A stretch of DNA of 64,000 bases. It comes from Maridesulfovibrio sp. Lineage in GTDB: Bacteria; Desulfobacterota; Desulfovibrionia; Desulfovibrionales; Desulfovibrionaceae. The DNA is taken from contig NZ_OY762999.1 in the NCBI RefSeq assembly GCF_963666665.1, positions 1,369,501-1,433,500 of the forward strand, read 5' to 3'. Both the position numbers and the translations under genes were made by a program. Below, piece by piece: positions 43,889 to 52,381 of this stretch (within the stretch, counting starts at the first letter, position 1; every line of letters starts with the position of its first letter). The notes beneath the pieces were generated by a model. It searched no databases. It had not been told where the DNA came from and worked only from the letters and a program-made list of their open reading frames with translations.

Positions 43889-45739
43889 TTAGAAGGAAGG
43901 TAGGCTGCCGAAACCTATTCCGCTCCAGTAAACCGCTGTGAGCAGGATGATGAGAATATTCGCAACAAACCACATGGGAATGCCTACCCGCAGGTAATCC
44001 TTCGGTTCCAGATAACCGGAGGCGTAGACAATCGCGTTGGGGGGAGTTCCGATGATCAGGCAGTATGCAAATGATGATGCCACTGCGGTAGCCATGGCCA
44101 TAAAGGGAAGGAATGTTGTGCCGGGATGCACGATACTGGCCATATTCAGGGTGATAGGTCCTACTGCGGCGGCGGCAGGTCCGTCAGCCATCAGGTTGGT
44201 CAGCACCGCGGTAAGACCGTTGGAGGTCAGCATCAGGGGAAGCCCTTCACTCATACCCAGCGGAGCCAGCATGTCGATGCAGGACTGGGCCAGCCAATAT
44301 GCCGCACCGGTCTGGTCAAGAGTTCTACCGAAGATGATTGCACCGGCGTAGAGCCAGACAACACCCCAGTCGACCTTTTCCTGATAGTCACGCCAGTTAA
44401 CAACTCCGGCCAGCAGGTAAGCCACCGCACCGGCAACCGCGATTACACCGATACCAAGACGAATCGGGTAGATGCCGATGTTGTAGAAAGCTTTTTCTGT
44501 GAACCAGCCGAAAACCATGACGAGGAAAATTACCATGGCCCAGATCTGATCCCTGTTCCAGCGGCCCATCTTATTGATTTCGCTTTCAAGATGGCGCATG
44601 GCCGGAGCCAACGATGTGATCCGAGGCTTGAAAAGCATGTTACAAGCCACCCAGGTAAGCGGAATCATGACCACAACAAAAGGCATGCAGTACATGATCC
44701 ACTGCGCATAACCAATGTCCATACCGAACATGTCGGTAAGATAGGTCATCATGATTACGTTGCGCGCACCGCCCGAAGGAGCACCGGGACCACCTACGTT
44801 ACAGGCCATAGCGATGGTTATCATAAGCATCTTTGCCAGTTCCTTGTCTTCAGGAATCTCATCGGTAAGGCTGTTCTGATAAAGCAGCATACCGATGGGA
44901 AGAAACATTGCGGCAAGGGCATGGTCGGAGATAAAGGCAGCCAGCGGACTGATCACGACAAAGAAAATAAGGGAGATCCAGCGGACATTGGGCACAGCCA
45001 GTTTCTTGAACATGAGCATACACACCCGCTTATCCACCCCTGTCTTGACGAATGCTGTCGCGAACATGAGTGAACCCATGATAAACCAGACTGCGTCATC
45101 CCAGTACAAACCGGCCACTTGGCTTCTGGTAACAACTCCGGTGAAGACAAGAATCAATCCGATACAAAAAGCTACTCCCGGTAGCGGTATGCACTCGGTC
45201 ATGAAGCAGAAGACGACAAACACGACCATGGCAATGGCAACTTTGATTTTCCATGCCCCGCCGTCAGCGCTCTTCTTATCATTCTTTGAAAGATCTGAAT
45301 AATTCAAATCATTTACACGCAGGTCGTAAGCACTTTTCATAATCTTCAGAAAGACCTCGTCAGAGATATTTTTCTCTACGTAATCTCTGGCCTTAGCGAA
45401 GTTGGCAGAATCAACCGGAATCTTATATTTCTTAGCCCACTTTTCGTTGCGGCTCATAAAGCGTTTCTTGCTTAAAGCGCCCATACGCATGTTCTGTTCC
45501 ATCATGCGCGCCGTAAGCACCTGCCATTGTTCAACAGCGGCACTTCCAGCACCGAAAAGTTTTTCGCTTATGTAATTGGTTACAACCTTCGGACCTACTG
45601 AATATTGCATTCCGACTTTTCTCATTCCCTGTGAGGTGGGCAAAACCAGAATTACAAAAAACAGAACTACCGGAATAATCAACAGCCTCCAGTTGACAAA
45701 CTTATCGTATCCGGTTGCTTTTTTCTTTGAGTTTGACAT
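43889..45739 (-). CDS. DASS (SLC13) family anion transporter
   Basis: 616 residues. Helix 1 at about 16-35, then an extra loop of about 115 residues with many basic residues, then the normal DASS core of roughly ten helices. The first signature is NVGGPGAPSGGARNVIMM and the second GTPPNAIVYASGY, the paired hairpins that bind anion and sodium. SGGARN replaces the usual SNT-type motif in the first, so the substrate may not be an ordinary dicarboxylate; sulfate-like, phosphonate- or sulfonate-type anions are possible. The ATG at 45739 follows AGGGG; a longer start at 45760 is not favoured. Confidence 0.85.
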   Translation of the reverse strand: MSNSKKKATGYDKFVNWRLLIIPVVLFFVILVLPTSQGMRKVGMQYSVGPKVVTNYISEKLFGAGSAAVEQWQVLTARMMEQNMRMGALSKKRFMSRNEKWAKKYKIPVDSANFAKARDYVEKNISDEVFLKIMKSAYDLRVNDLNYSDLSKNDKKSADGGAWKIKVAIAMVVFVVFCFMTECIPLPGVAFCIGLILVFTGVVTRSQVAGLYWDDAVWFIMGSLMFATAFVKTGVDKRVCMLMFKKLAVPNVRWISLIFFVVISPLAAFISDHALAAMFLPIGMLLYQNSLTDEIPEDKELAKMLMITIAMACNVGGPGAPSGGARNVIMMTYLTDMFGMDIGYAQWIMYCMPFVVVMIPLTWVACNMLFKPRITSLAPAMRHLESEINKMGRWNRDQIWAMVIFLVMVFGWFTEKAFYNIGIYPIRLGIGVIAVAGAVAYLLAGVVNWRDYQEKVDWGVVWLYAGAIIFGRTLDQTGAAYWLAQSCIDMLAPLGMSEGLPLMLTSNGLTAVLTNLMADGPAAAAVGPITLNMASIVHPGTTFLPFMAMATAVASSFAYCLIIGTPPNAIVYASGYLEPKDYLRVGIPMWFVANILIILLTAVYWSGIGFGSLPSF

Positions 45740-45771
45740 ATGTTTACCCCTGTATTGCAAATCTGCTGTAA

Positions 45772-46671
45772 TTATCTGAACGAAATAATTCGAGCTATTT
45801 CGTAAAAGAGTTCCTGCTCCCTGACGATGCCTACATCTATGCCGTTCTCTTGAACGATAATGCGTCTCTTGCCTGTGGTGATAAGGGCATTAGTCGCATC
45901 CATAAGGTTCGCCGAGGATTCAATAGTCAGGAACTCTCCAGACAGCAGAGAGCGAACAGTCCTGCCCGCAAGCTTCTCTGCAAGAGTTGTGAATTGGCCA
46001 TCCCAAAACATTGCCGAATATTGAAGACTGTCCGCGGTGGAAGGCTTCGGTGCTGAAAGGTATTCAGGAAGAACTGCATAAAGCAGGTCTCGGGGACTGA
46101 GGATACCTGCAGTACTGCCGTCCGCGTTCCTTGCGATTACAGAACGGTGCCCAGACTCCATGAGCCGATTTGTTGCAACCAACCCCTGCATTGACTTCCG
46201 CAAAGCAGCAATGGCCTCACTTACGGTGCTGTCCGCTGCGATCTCCGTGTACTCATCAAGGGGAATCATCACACTTCCGACCAACTTTTCCGACAGCTTC
46301 ACTTTAGCAACACTGTGGAATGCATCATTGATTTTGGCTGCGAGCAGATCGATGTCGCAGGGCTTTGCCAGATAGTCATAAGCACCTGCGGAGTAGGCCT
46401 TTTTAGCCCCTGAAATATCGCCATGCCCTGTAAGCATAATGATCGGAATATCCGGATCCTTTTCACGAATCTTTTCGAGGGTTTCATGACCGTTCATTCC
46501 GCCCATCCTGACATCAAGAATGATGACATCCGGCGAATGGGACAACATATCCAGAGCCTCTTCTCCACTAGCTGCAAGCATCGTTTCGAAGCCTTTACGC
46601 TTAAGAATCTTCGCAGTTGTCTCGCGAAAACGCTCCTCATCATCAACCATGAGGACTTTGATAATCTCCAT
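45772..46671 (-). CDS. Response regulator with paired CBS domains
   Basis: 299 residues. Receiver (1-120: VLMVDDEERFRETT, VIILDVRMGGMNG, MLTGHGD, YLAKPCDID), then two CBS motifs (about 135-299; SVMIPLDEYTEIAADSTVSE and SLLSGEFLTIESSANLMD). CBS pairs usually bind adenine nucleotides, so the output may respond to both phosphorylation and energy state. AAAGGAGG precedes the ATG. Its gene is next to the DASS transporter, a candidate target. Confidence 0.88.
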   Translation of the reverse strand: MEIIKVLMVDDEERFRETTAKILKRKGFETMLAASGEEALDMLSHSPDVIILDVRMGGMNGHETLEKIREKDPDIPIIMLTGHGDISGAKKAYSAGAYDYLAKPCDIDLLAAKINDAFHSVAKVKLSEKLVGSVMIPLDEYTEIAADSTVSEAIAALRKSMQGLVATNRLMESGHRSVIARNADGSTAGILSPRDLLYAVLPEYLSAPKPSTADSLQYSAMFWDGQFTTLAEKLAGRTVRSLLSGEFLTIESSANLMDATNALITTGKRRIIVQENGIDVGIVREQELFYEIARIISFR

Positions 46672-46700
46672 TATGTAACCTCCTTTAATTTCAACTTTAA

Positions 46701-46735
46701 CCGGAAGGAAAACCTATGCTGGATTTTCCTTCCGG
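46701..46735 (-). other. Intercistronic hairpin overlapping a regulator stop codon
   Basis: CCGGAAGGAAAA pairs with TTTTCCTTCCGG around eleven bases, covering the last codons of the first regulator gene. No U-tract follows; like the other hairpins of this operon it may set message stability or translation. Confidence 0.55.
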
Positions 46736-47130
46736 GCCGAAAGAAATCGTTTCTTCTGTCTGTTTATTTTTGCTGATGCCTCCTCTACGTTTTCAAGCAG
46801 CTCCTTCATACTCACCGGTTTGATCAAGAAATCGAATGCACCCAATTTCAAGCCTTCTACCGCCGCCTCCATTGAGGCGTGCCCTGTCAGGATAACTACC
46901 TCCACAAACGGGAACTTCTTTTTGATTCGCTGCAAAGTTTCGATGCCGTCCATGCCCGGCATTTTGATGTCAAGAAAGACAACGTGCACATCTGTCTGCT
47001 CCAGCAATTCGAGTGCTTCTTTCCCTGACGAGCAGGTTAAGACTTCAAATCCCAATTTCTCGAAAAGCTTCTTGGTAGTGCAAAGCAGACGCTCCTCGTC
47101 ATCTACAAGCATGATTCTTGTGTTCCTCAT
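46714..47130 (-). CDS. Single-domain response regulator, first gene of the operon
   Basis: 138 residues: receiver with IMLVDDEERLLCTT, VVFLDIKMPGMDG, ILTGHAS and FLIKPVSMKE, and a basic C-terminal tail (KINRQKKRFLSARK). No output domain. Paralogous to the other short receivers of this locus. AAAGGATG lies upstream of the ATG. First gene after the sigma-54 promoter at 47197. Confidence 0.9.
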   Translation of the reverse strand: MRNTRIMLVDDEERLLCTTKKLFEKLGFEVLTCSSGKEALELLEQTDVHVVFLDIKMPGMDGIETLQRIKKKFPFVEVVILTGHASMEAAVEGLKLGAFDFLIKPVSMKELLENVEEASAKINRQKKRFLSARKENPA

Positions 47131-47196
47131 TTTGAGTTCATCCTTTTAAATTGATTACGGTTGCACAGAGCAAACCAATGAAACCAGCCTCACTAA

Positions 47197-47212
47197 TGCA
47201 GACGACATGCCA
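47197..47212 (-). promoter_or_regulatory. Sigma-54 promoter of the minus-strand signalling operon
   Basis: Read on the minus strand, TGGCATGTCGTCTGCA: GG and GC are exactly spaced as in the -24/-12 consensus TGGCACG-N4-TTGC. It lies 67 bases before the first regulator start. Confidence 0.72.
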
Positions 47213-47244
47213 ATACATAACCATATGATTTAAATAACTAAGTA

Positions 47245-47275
47245 TGCGCAAAAACATCTCGCAAAACGCAATATT
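47245..47275. promoter_or_regulatory. Putative activator binding site between divergent sigma-54 promoters
   Basis: TGCGCAAA at 47245-47252 followed by CGCAAAACGCAAT. TGCGCAAA also occurs at 47371 and beside the sigma-54 promoter at 55056 (54957-54964). A shared word near three promoters makes it a candidate upstream activating site. Confidence 0.4.
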
Positions 47276-47346
47276 CAGGCTCTTTTAAGCAAATAATAAC
47301 GAGAAGAAAGAATACCGAAACAGTGAACAAAACTGTGAGGGATGGG

Positions 47347-47362
47347 TGGCATCGGAAATGCA
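47347..47362 (+). promoter_or_regulatory. Sigma-54 promoter of the 1006-aa membrane protein gene
   Basis: TGGCATCGGAAATGCA with exact GG/GC spacing and trailing ATATTTAA; 36 bases before the start codon. Confidence 0.78.
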
Positions 47363-47397
47363 ATATTTAATGCGCAAAATTATGAACAGGAGACGAT

Positions 47398-50300
47398 ATG
47401 CTTAGTTACAATTTCATCTACTTCGACCATAACGACCACTTGCTGGTGGAACTTTTCAACAACATTATTTCCCGCAAGAAGGATAAGGCCCGCTTCAGGT
47501 CACTGCTCAGTCCATACCTAAAACCGCATGGGATTAAAGAACTTGCCGCACCATACGGCATCAGAATTGCCTATGCCGCTTTTAACCTGCTGGGCTCTCT
47601 TGAATCAGATGAAGTTAATGAGAGGCTGCACGCTCTATCCGCTCTGAAAAATGAGGTGATGGCCACATCAAAAACCACACTGCGAAACAACAGGGCCAGA
47701 GTCCTTATTCAGATCGCAAAGGAAATCATTAGATCCGGCAACGATGAACAAAAGCAACTAAGGCTGGCTCATGATTTCCGAAGTGTTTCCTTCGGAAAAA
47801 GCAGCTTCATTCGTGAGCAACTTAAAAAATACCATCTTCTTGAAATGCCGGAGGAATGGAATCAGCTGACATTTGATGACCGGGTGCACGATGCGAACAG
47901 CAAAGGAAGGAAATCTGCATCTCATCTGGTTATGGATGCATGGATAAAGGGAATTCGCAGGCTGCGGGTAGTTTATTATGATTTCCTATCCCCGGAAGTA
48001 GCAACAGAACTGTATTCCGCAGCGCAGATTCTGGATATTAAAGTGGAATTCGGAATTGAATTAAGAGCTGTAGTCCGCAACCGCTATGTGAAATTTGTTT
48101 GGACTCCGAAAAACATTATCGACCAGAATGACATTGCGGAATTTTTCAAAAACGCAAAGGTGCAGGAGATCATGCAATTCGGGAGAACTTCCCAAAAAAT
48201 ACATGCTGAATACATTCGCAGTGTGACTGCAAAGTTTAACTCCGAGCACCGGCAATCTATTGAACGTGAAGTCGTGGTCAGTCTTCCTGCAATTGATTAC
48301 ACTGAGTTCCTGAGCAGCCTGAAATCCATAGCTCCAACCCTGACCCACCTCGGAAAGCATATTCATGAGATTTCACTTCCACACTTTAAGCAGAGGGTAA
48401 AAGAGCTTGCAGCTGTATACCTTGTTGCAAGCATTGAAGAAAAAAGCAGAATCGATAAGCAGGTGGACTCCATCAACCTGCTTGATCCAGACACGATCAC
48501 GGCTCGATATCTTTCTCCCCAAGCCAACTCAGATCTCCCGAACCCAGACAAACCGTCAGCCTCAAAAGCAACATCTGTCCACATGGTATTCTCACCCGAG
48601 AAACTGACAGAAAAACTGCTCAACGCTAGCCCTTCCAGCAGAATAACCCTGATTCTGGAAAACATGGAATTGGAAGATGCGGTGGAACTTGTATACGACT
48701 GCAAAGGACGAATTACGCACTTTGAATTGATTAATCTGAAAAATATCACTGAAAACCACTTCCCGAACCGGGTTCCGTTTAACATGCTGCAGCAATCATT
48801 GAACACAGGCAGCTCCATAGGACTTAAAAAAATTGTTTGCAGCTGTGTTGAGAAACTAAAAAAAGAGAAAGACCCCGAAAACAATGAACAGCTTGCAAAG
48901 CTTATCCTGATTCAACAACATATTGAGGAACTGAAAAACAGCTATAAGCATCGCAAAATCAGAACAAAAATCGGAAGCGGTTCAACCGGCGGTTCATTAC
49001 GGGCCATCGGTATGGGATTCGCTGTTGCTGATACCCTGCCTCCCCGGGCGCGCAAGGAAATCGAAGAAAATCCCGACAGAAAATGTCTACCTGTTTCGGC
49101 AAACATATCCCTGACCATAAAATATATGTCGCAACGAAACATTCCTCTGCTTTCAAGCCATTTCCTGAGCCACGTGAAAGATGCCTTTCTTTTGCGCGAA
49201 ATATTACAGCGCAAAGAAAATAAATGGGAAATTTCCAACTACAGAATTGAACACGGACAGTGCGGCAATATCAGCCCTCTGGGAGGATTATCGCAGAATA
49301 CCGGAAACGGGCTCTCATTGATCAAGCAAAAACCGAATACCGTGAACAAAACCGAACCGCAGTACATAAACAGTACACTGAAAAACGTATTTAAAATTAT
49401 CATCGGTTTCATTCCGGCCTTTCTGACTTTTTATCTCACCAAGGACTGGTGGGTTCTGGCATGGCTGGGGGGCCTGATCTGGTTTTCCATCACCGGTTTC
49501 CGCAACATCATTCAGTCTATACTCGGCGGAGGCGGCCTCAAACGGTCTCCTTATCTGGTCTGGAGCGACTTCATAAACTGGAACCGCATTGCCGATTCCC
49601 TACTATTTACCGGTTTCTCTGTTCCGCTGCTGGACTGGCTATGTAAATCCGTGGTGCTGGATGGACTATTTAACATCAATGTAACCACCAACCCGACCAT
49701 GCTTTACACGATCATGGCATTAACCAACGGCATATACATAACAGGTCACAACATCATTCGGGAACTGCCCAAGGAAGCAGCCTTCGGCAACTTCTTCCGC
49801 AGCATAATTTCAATCCCCATTGCAATTGTCTTCAGTTACACCATTTCCACACTTCTCTATATTTGCGGAATACCGGAAATAGATATGCTCATCCAACAAT
49901 GGGCGGCTGTCATATCAAAACTGGCCTCAGACTTTGCTGCCGGATTTCTTGAAGGTATGGCGGACCGCAAAGAAAATATTATAGCCCGATCCTGGGACTA
50001 CGAAGAAAAGATACGTCAGGTTCTGGATTTCTTCTCTGAAATGGAAGTCAGATTCCCTAACAAAGACCTACTCTCACTACTCGAAAGTCCAGCCGAATTC
50101 ATAAAGCTCTGCCGCAGCCGAGAAGTGTGTGACGATTCGATATTAATGGCAAACGCTTTGGATCTGCTCTATCTGCGAATGTATCAGCCGCGGGCCAAAG
50201 AAGCCTTGCAACAAGCGATTAGAGACATGTCAAAGGATGAAAAGAACATTTTCAGGTCATCCCAGCAGATTCTCAGCCAAAAGGAATCCGTATCTCACAT

Positions 50301-50418
50301 CATCGTCGACGGCTTAATCGGTAATAATTTTTCCAAACCGCTTTCCTTTTATTTGCGTAGGCACGAAGATTACCTTCTAGAACTGGATAGAATTATTGCC
50401 CCCGCAAAAACGTCATAA
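47398..50418 (+). CDS. Large unrecognised membrane protein with degenerate PHP-like domain
   Basis: 1006 residues with no signal peptide. The first part (to about 260) recalls a PHP/TIM-barrel phosphoesterase: a spaced A..KGIRRLRVVYYD..LYSAAQILDIKVEFGIEL pattern parallels the A..G..TDH..A..GI..GIEL pattern of PHP domains, but the metal-binding TDH is replaced. A long soluble middle (260-650) follows, then a membrane part (about 660-850, roughly five helices, e.g. VFKIIIGFIPAFLTFYL) and a soluble tail. AGGAGA precedes the ATG. Driven by a sigma-54 promoter; possible output of the locus. Function unknown. Confidence 0.75.
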   Translation: MLSYNFIYFDHNDHLLVELFNNIISRKKDKARFRSLLSPYLKPHGIKELAAPYGIRIAYAAFNLLGSLESDEVNERLHALSALKNEVMATSKTTLRNNRARVLIQIAKEIIRSGNDEQKQLRLAHDFRSVSFGKSSFIREQLKKYHLLEMPEEWNQLTFDDRVHDANSKGRKSASHLVMDAWIKGIRRLRVVYYDFLSPEVATELYSAAQILDIKVEFGIELRAVVRNRYVKFVWTPKNIIDQNDIAEFFKNAKVQEIMQFGRTSQKIHAEYIRSVTAKFNSEHRQSIEREVVVSLPAIDYTEFLSSLKSIAPTLTHLGKHIHEISLPHFKQRVKELAAVYLVASIEEKSRIDKQVDSINLLDPDTITARYLSPQANSDLPNPDKPSASKATSVHMVFSPEKLTEKLLNASPSSRITLILENMELEDAVELVYDCKGRITHFELINLKNITENHFPNRVPFNMLQQSLNTGSSIGLKKIVCSCVEKLKKEKDPENNEQLAKLILIQQHIEELKNSYKHRKIRTKIGSGSTGGSLRAIGMGFAVADTLPPRARKEIEENPDRKCLPVSANISLTIKYMSQRNIPLLSSHFLSHVKDAFLLREILQRKENKWEISNYRIEHGQCGNISPLGGLSQNTGNGLSLIKQKPNTVNKTEPQYINSTLKNVFKIIIGFIPAFLTFYLTKDWWVLAWLGGLIWFSITGFRNIIQSILGGGGLKRSPYLVWSDFINWNRIADSLLFTGFSVPLLDWLCKSVVLDGLFNINVTTNPTMLYTIMALTNGIYITGHNIIRELPKEAAFGNFFRSIISIPIAIVFSYTISTLLYICGIPEIDMLIQQWAAVISKLASDFAAGFLEGMADRKENIIARSWDYEEKIRQVLDFFSEMEVRFPNKDLLSLLESPAEFIKLCRSREVCDDSILMANALDLLYLRMYQPRAKEALQQAIRDMSKDEKNIFRSSQQILSQKESVSHIIVDGLIGNNFSKPLSFYLRRHEDYLLELDRIIAPAKTS

Positions 50419-50437
50419 GAAAGCATCATCAGAAAAC

Positions 50438-50482
50438 AAAGGCCGGAACCTGCACATATCAAAATGGCAAGTTCCGGCCTTT
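50438..50482. terminator. Convergent terminator
   Basis: AAAGGCCGGAAC pairs with GTTCCGGCCTTT around a 21-base loop, between the plus-strand membrane protein gene and the minus-strand kinase. Confidence 0.75.
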
Positions 50483-50498
50483 AACAATTTAGCAGCAA

Positions 50499-52172
50499 CT
50501 AACTGAATGCCGGCAGGATAATGCTGAATTCAGTACCCTTATGCCGTTCACTTTTAACCTTCATCCGTCCGCCAAGTGAATCTATTACAGTATGGCAGAC
50601 AGCAAGTCCCAGTCCGGTCCCGTCACTGTTTTTCTTCGTGGAATAGAAGGGTAAGAAAATGCGCTCCATATCTTTTTCGTGAATGCCAACCCCATTATCG
50701 CAAACTTTGATTATAGCATTTCCATTTTGATCCTCACCTGCAGCAATCACAATTTCGCCGTTCTCGGGACCATGTTCTTCCACCACAGCGTGAATGGCAT
50801 TATTCAACAAATTAACCATAACCTGTTGCAAAAGGCCTTGATCCGCAAGAACAGAAGGTGTTCGCCTGTCCACATCAATAATGAACCTGATCCCTTCCAA
50901 TTCAGCTTTCTTCTCCACCATCTTGGCAACCTGAGGAAGATAATCCACCATGTTTATCTTTTTAAATTCCGGTTTGTTCTGACGTCCGAAATTGAGAATT
51001 TGGCGCGTAATTCCTGCGCAACGATCAATCTGCAACTTCAATTGACGATTAATTTGCGCAATTTCAGTGCTGTTCTCACCTTCCCCGATTCTTTCTATCT
51101 CCTCCTGCAGCAACATCTCAAGCAGAGCCAGATCACTTTTCATTATCTGCAGAGGATTATTTATTTCATGAGCGAACCCGGCTGACATCTCCCCTAGCTC
51201 AGCAAGCTTGGCTGCACGCAGGAACTGGGCTTCAAGGGCGCAGACTGTATCTGCCTGTCGGGTTAACATTTCGTACACCTTATTACTGGCAACTACCGCC
51301 AGCAGGACCAGAACCGATCCTCCGCAAATCAATATGGCAAGGATCAGATACAGGGCACTGCTGCTGGAGCGGAAAGCATCGGAATGCTTTTGACGAACTA
51401 CTAGCCGCCATTTTCCGTTATTAAGACTGGTCGTGGCAAAGATGTATGCTTCATCATTCTCTGAACCGTCGAAAGTTATAACCCCATCCTTCTGATCCGG
51501 ATAAAGATAACTGTCCCGGTCAAAAATGTCCCCCCCACTACGCCGGGAAGTCTGTAATCTATTAGCGCTGTTGATTATATATGCTTCCCCGGACACACCT
51601 ATATTGACCTTTTCCACGATCCTTCTTAGCGCAGCGGGACGCAAAGTGGCCCGCAACACCCACTCTTTATTATCAATCAGCTTTGATACAGATACATTCA
51701 AATGCGGTACTCCCCTTAATCCGAGATAAATATCACTGATATTGTACCCATTGCTGACCGTTTCCTTATACCACCCTGAATCCAGGTAGTTCTTGTTTTC
51801 AAGCGGGTATTCTCCGACATACGCCACTTGATTGCCTTCAGGATCAATCAACCCCAGATCGGAATACATATCTCTCCTTAAACTTCGCAATTCTCCCAGT
51901 ATATCCCTGACTCTTGCCGTGTCCTTGATCTCACCTCCAAGCAAGTCCAATGATTCCATCAGATCGGCTCTGCGTTCGTTCAGGAAAAAGTTCACCATTT
52001 CGCCATGGTCAGCCGCCGCCAGTCTGACTGCGGACATCGCCAGCTGCTCCATCGACCTTACATGAGAGTAATAACCGATAGTTGCCGCCACAATTAACGG
52101 AACAAAGGGGACAACTATCATCGAGAACAGGAGCACCCTTCTTATTCCGTGATACTTGCGTGTTCTTTCCAC
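50499..52172 (-). CDS. dCache sensor histidine kinase
   Basis: 557 residues from a GTG at 52172 (AAGG about 10 bases upstream). Helix 1 (about 13-33), dCache (35-265; LIDPEGNQVAYVGEYPL, DIYLGLRGVPHLNVSVSK), helix 2 (about 272-296), H-box GEMSAGFAHEINNPLQ with His335, HATPase (NLLNNAIHAVV, CDNGVGIHEKDM, GTGLGLAVCHTV). Paralogue of the kinase at 38370. Its gene is monocistronic, between the membrane protein and the sigma-54 activator; the operon receivers are its likely partners. Confidence 0.9.
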   Translation of the reverse strand: MERTRKYHGIRRVLLFSMIVVPFVPLIVAATIGYYSHVRSMEQLAMSAVRLAAADHGEMVNFFLNERRADLMESLDLLGGEIKDTARVRDILGELRSLRRDMYSDLGLIDPEGNQVAYVGEYPLENKNYLDSGWYKETVSNGYNISDIYLGLRGVPHLNVSVSKLIDNKEWVLRATLRPAALRRIVEKVNIGVSGEAYIINSANRLQTSRRSGGDIFDRDSYLYPDQKDGVITFDGSENDEAYIFATTSLNNGKWRLVVRQKHSDAFRSSSSALYLILAILICGGSVLVLLAVVASNKVYEMLTRQADTVCALEAQFLRAAKLAELGEMSAGFAHEINNPLQIMKSDLALLEMLLQEEIERIGEGENSTEIAQINRQLKLQIDRCAGITRQILNFGRQNKPEFKKINMVDYLPQVAKMVEKKAELEGIRFIIDVDRRTPSVLADQGLLQQVMVNLLNNAIHAVVEEHGPENGEIVIAAGEDQNGNAIIKVCDNGVGIHEKDMERIFLPFYSTKKNSDGTGLGLAVCHTVIDSLGGRMKVKSERHKGTEFSIILPAFS

Positions 52173-52238
52173 GTGACAACCCGCCTTCTTTGCTAGATTT
52201 AGTTTAATTATTTCAAAATATTAAATCAAAATAAGTTC

Positions 52239-52247
52239 TGGTATAAT
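52239..52247 (+). promoter_or_regulatory. Extended -10 promoter of the sigma-54 activator gene
   Basis: TGGTATAAT, a perfect extended -10 box of the housekeeping sigma. The -35 region is AT-rich without consensus. It implies the activator is made constitutively, with a leader of about 130 bases. Confidence 0.55.
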
Positions 52248-52381
52248 TTCCGCATGTAACTACAGGCAAGAGAAAAGCAATCACCATGCCGAATTGCCTT
52301 GACAAGCACACCGCGCCGACTCTAACGCTAATAACAGCTACACTTAGATTTTAACTGCGAAGCAAATATAGGATGAATGCC

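Noticed and set aside
44126..45073. 315-residue plus-strand frame opposite the DASS transporter
   Set aside because: It is a long antisense frame rich in His and Asp, created by the codon use of the membrane protein gene on the other strand.
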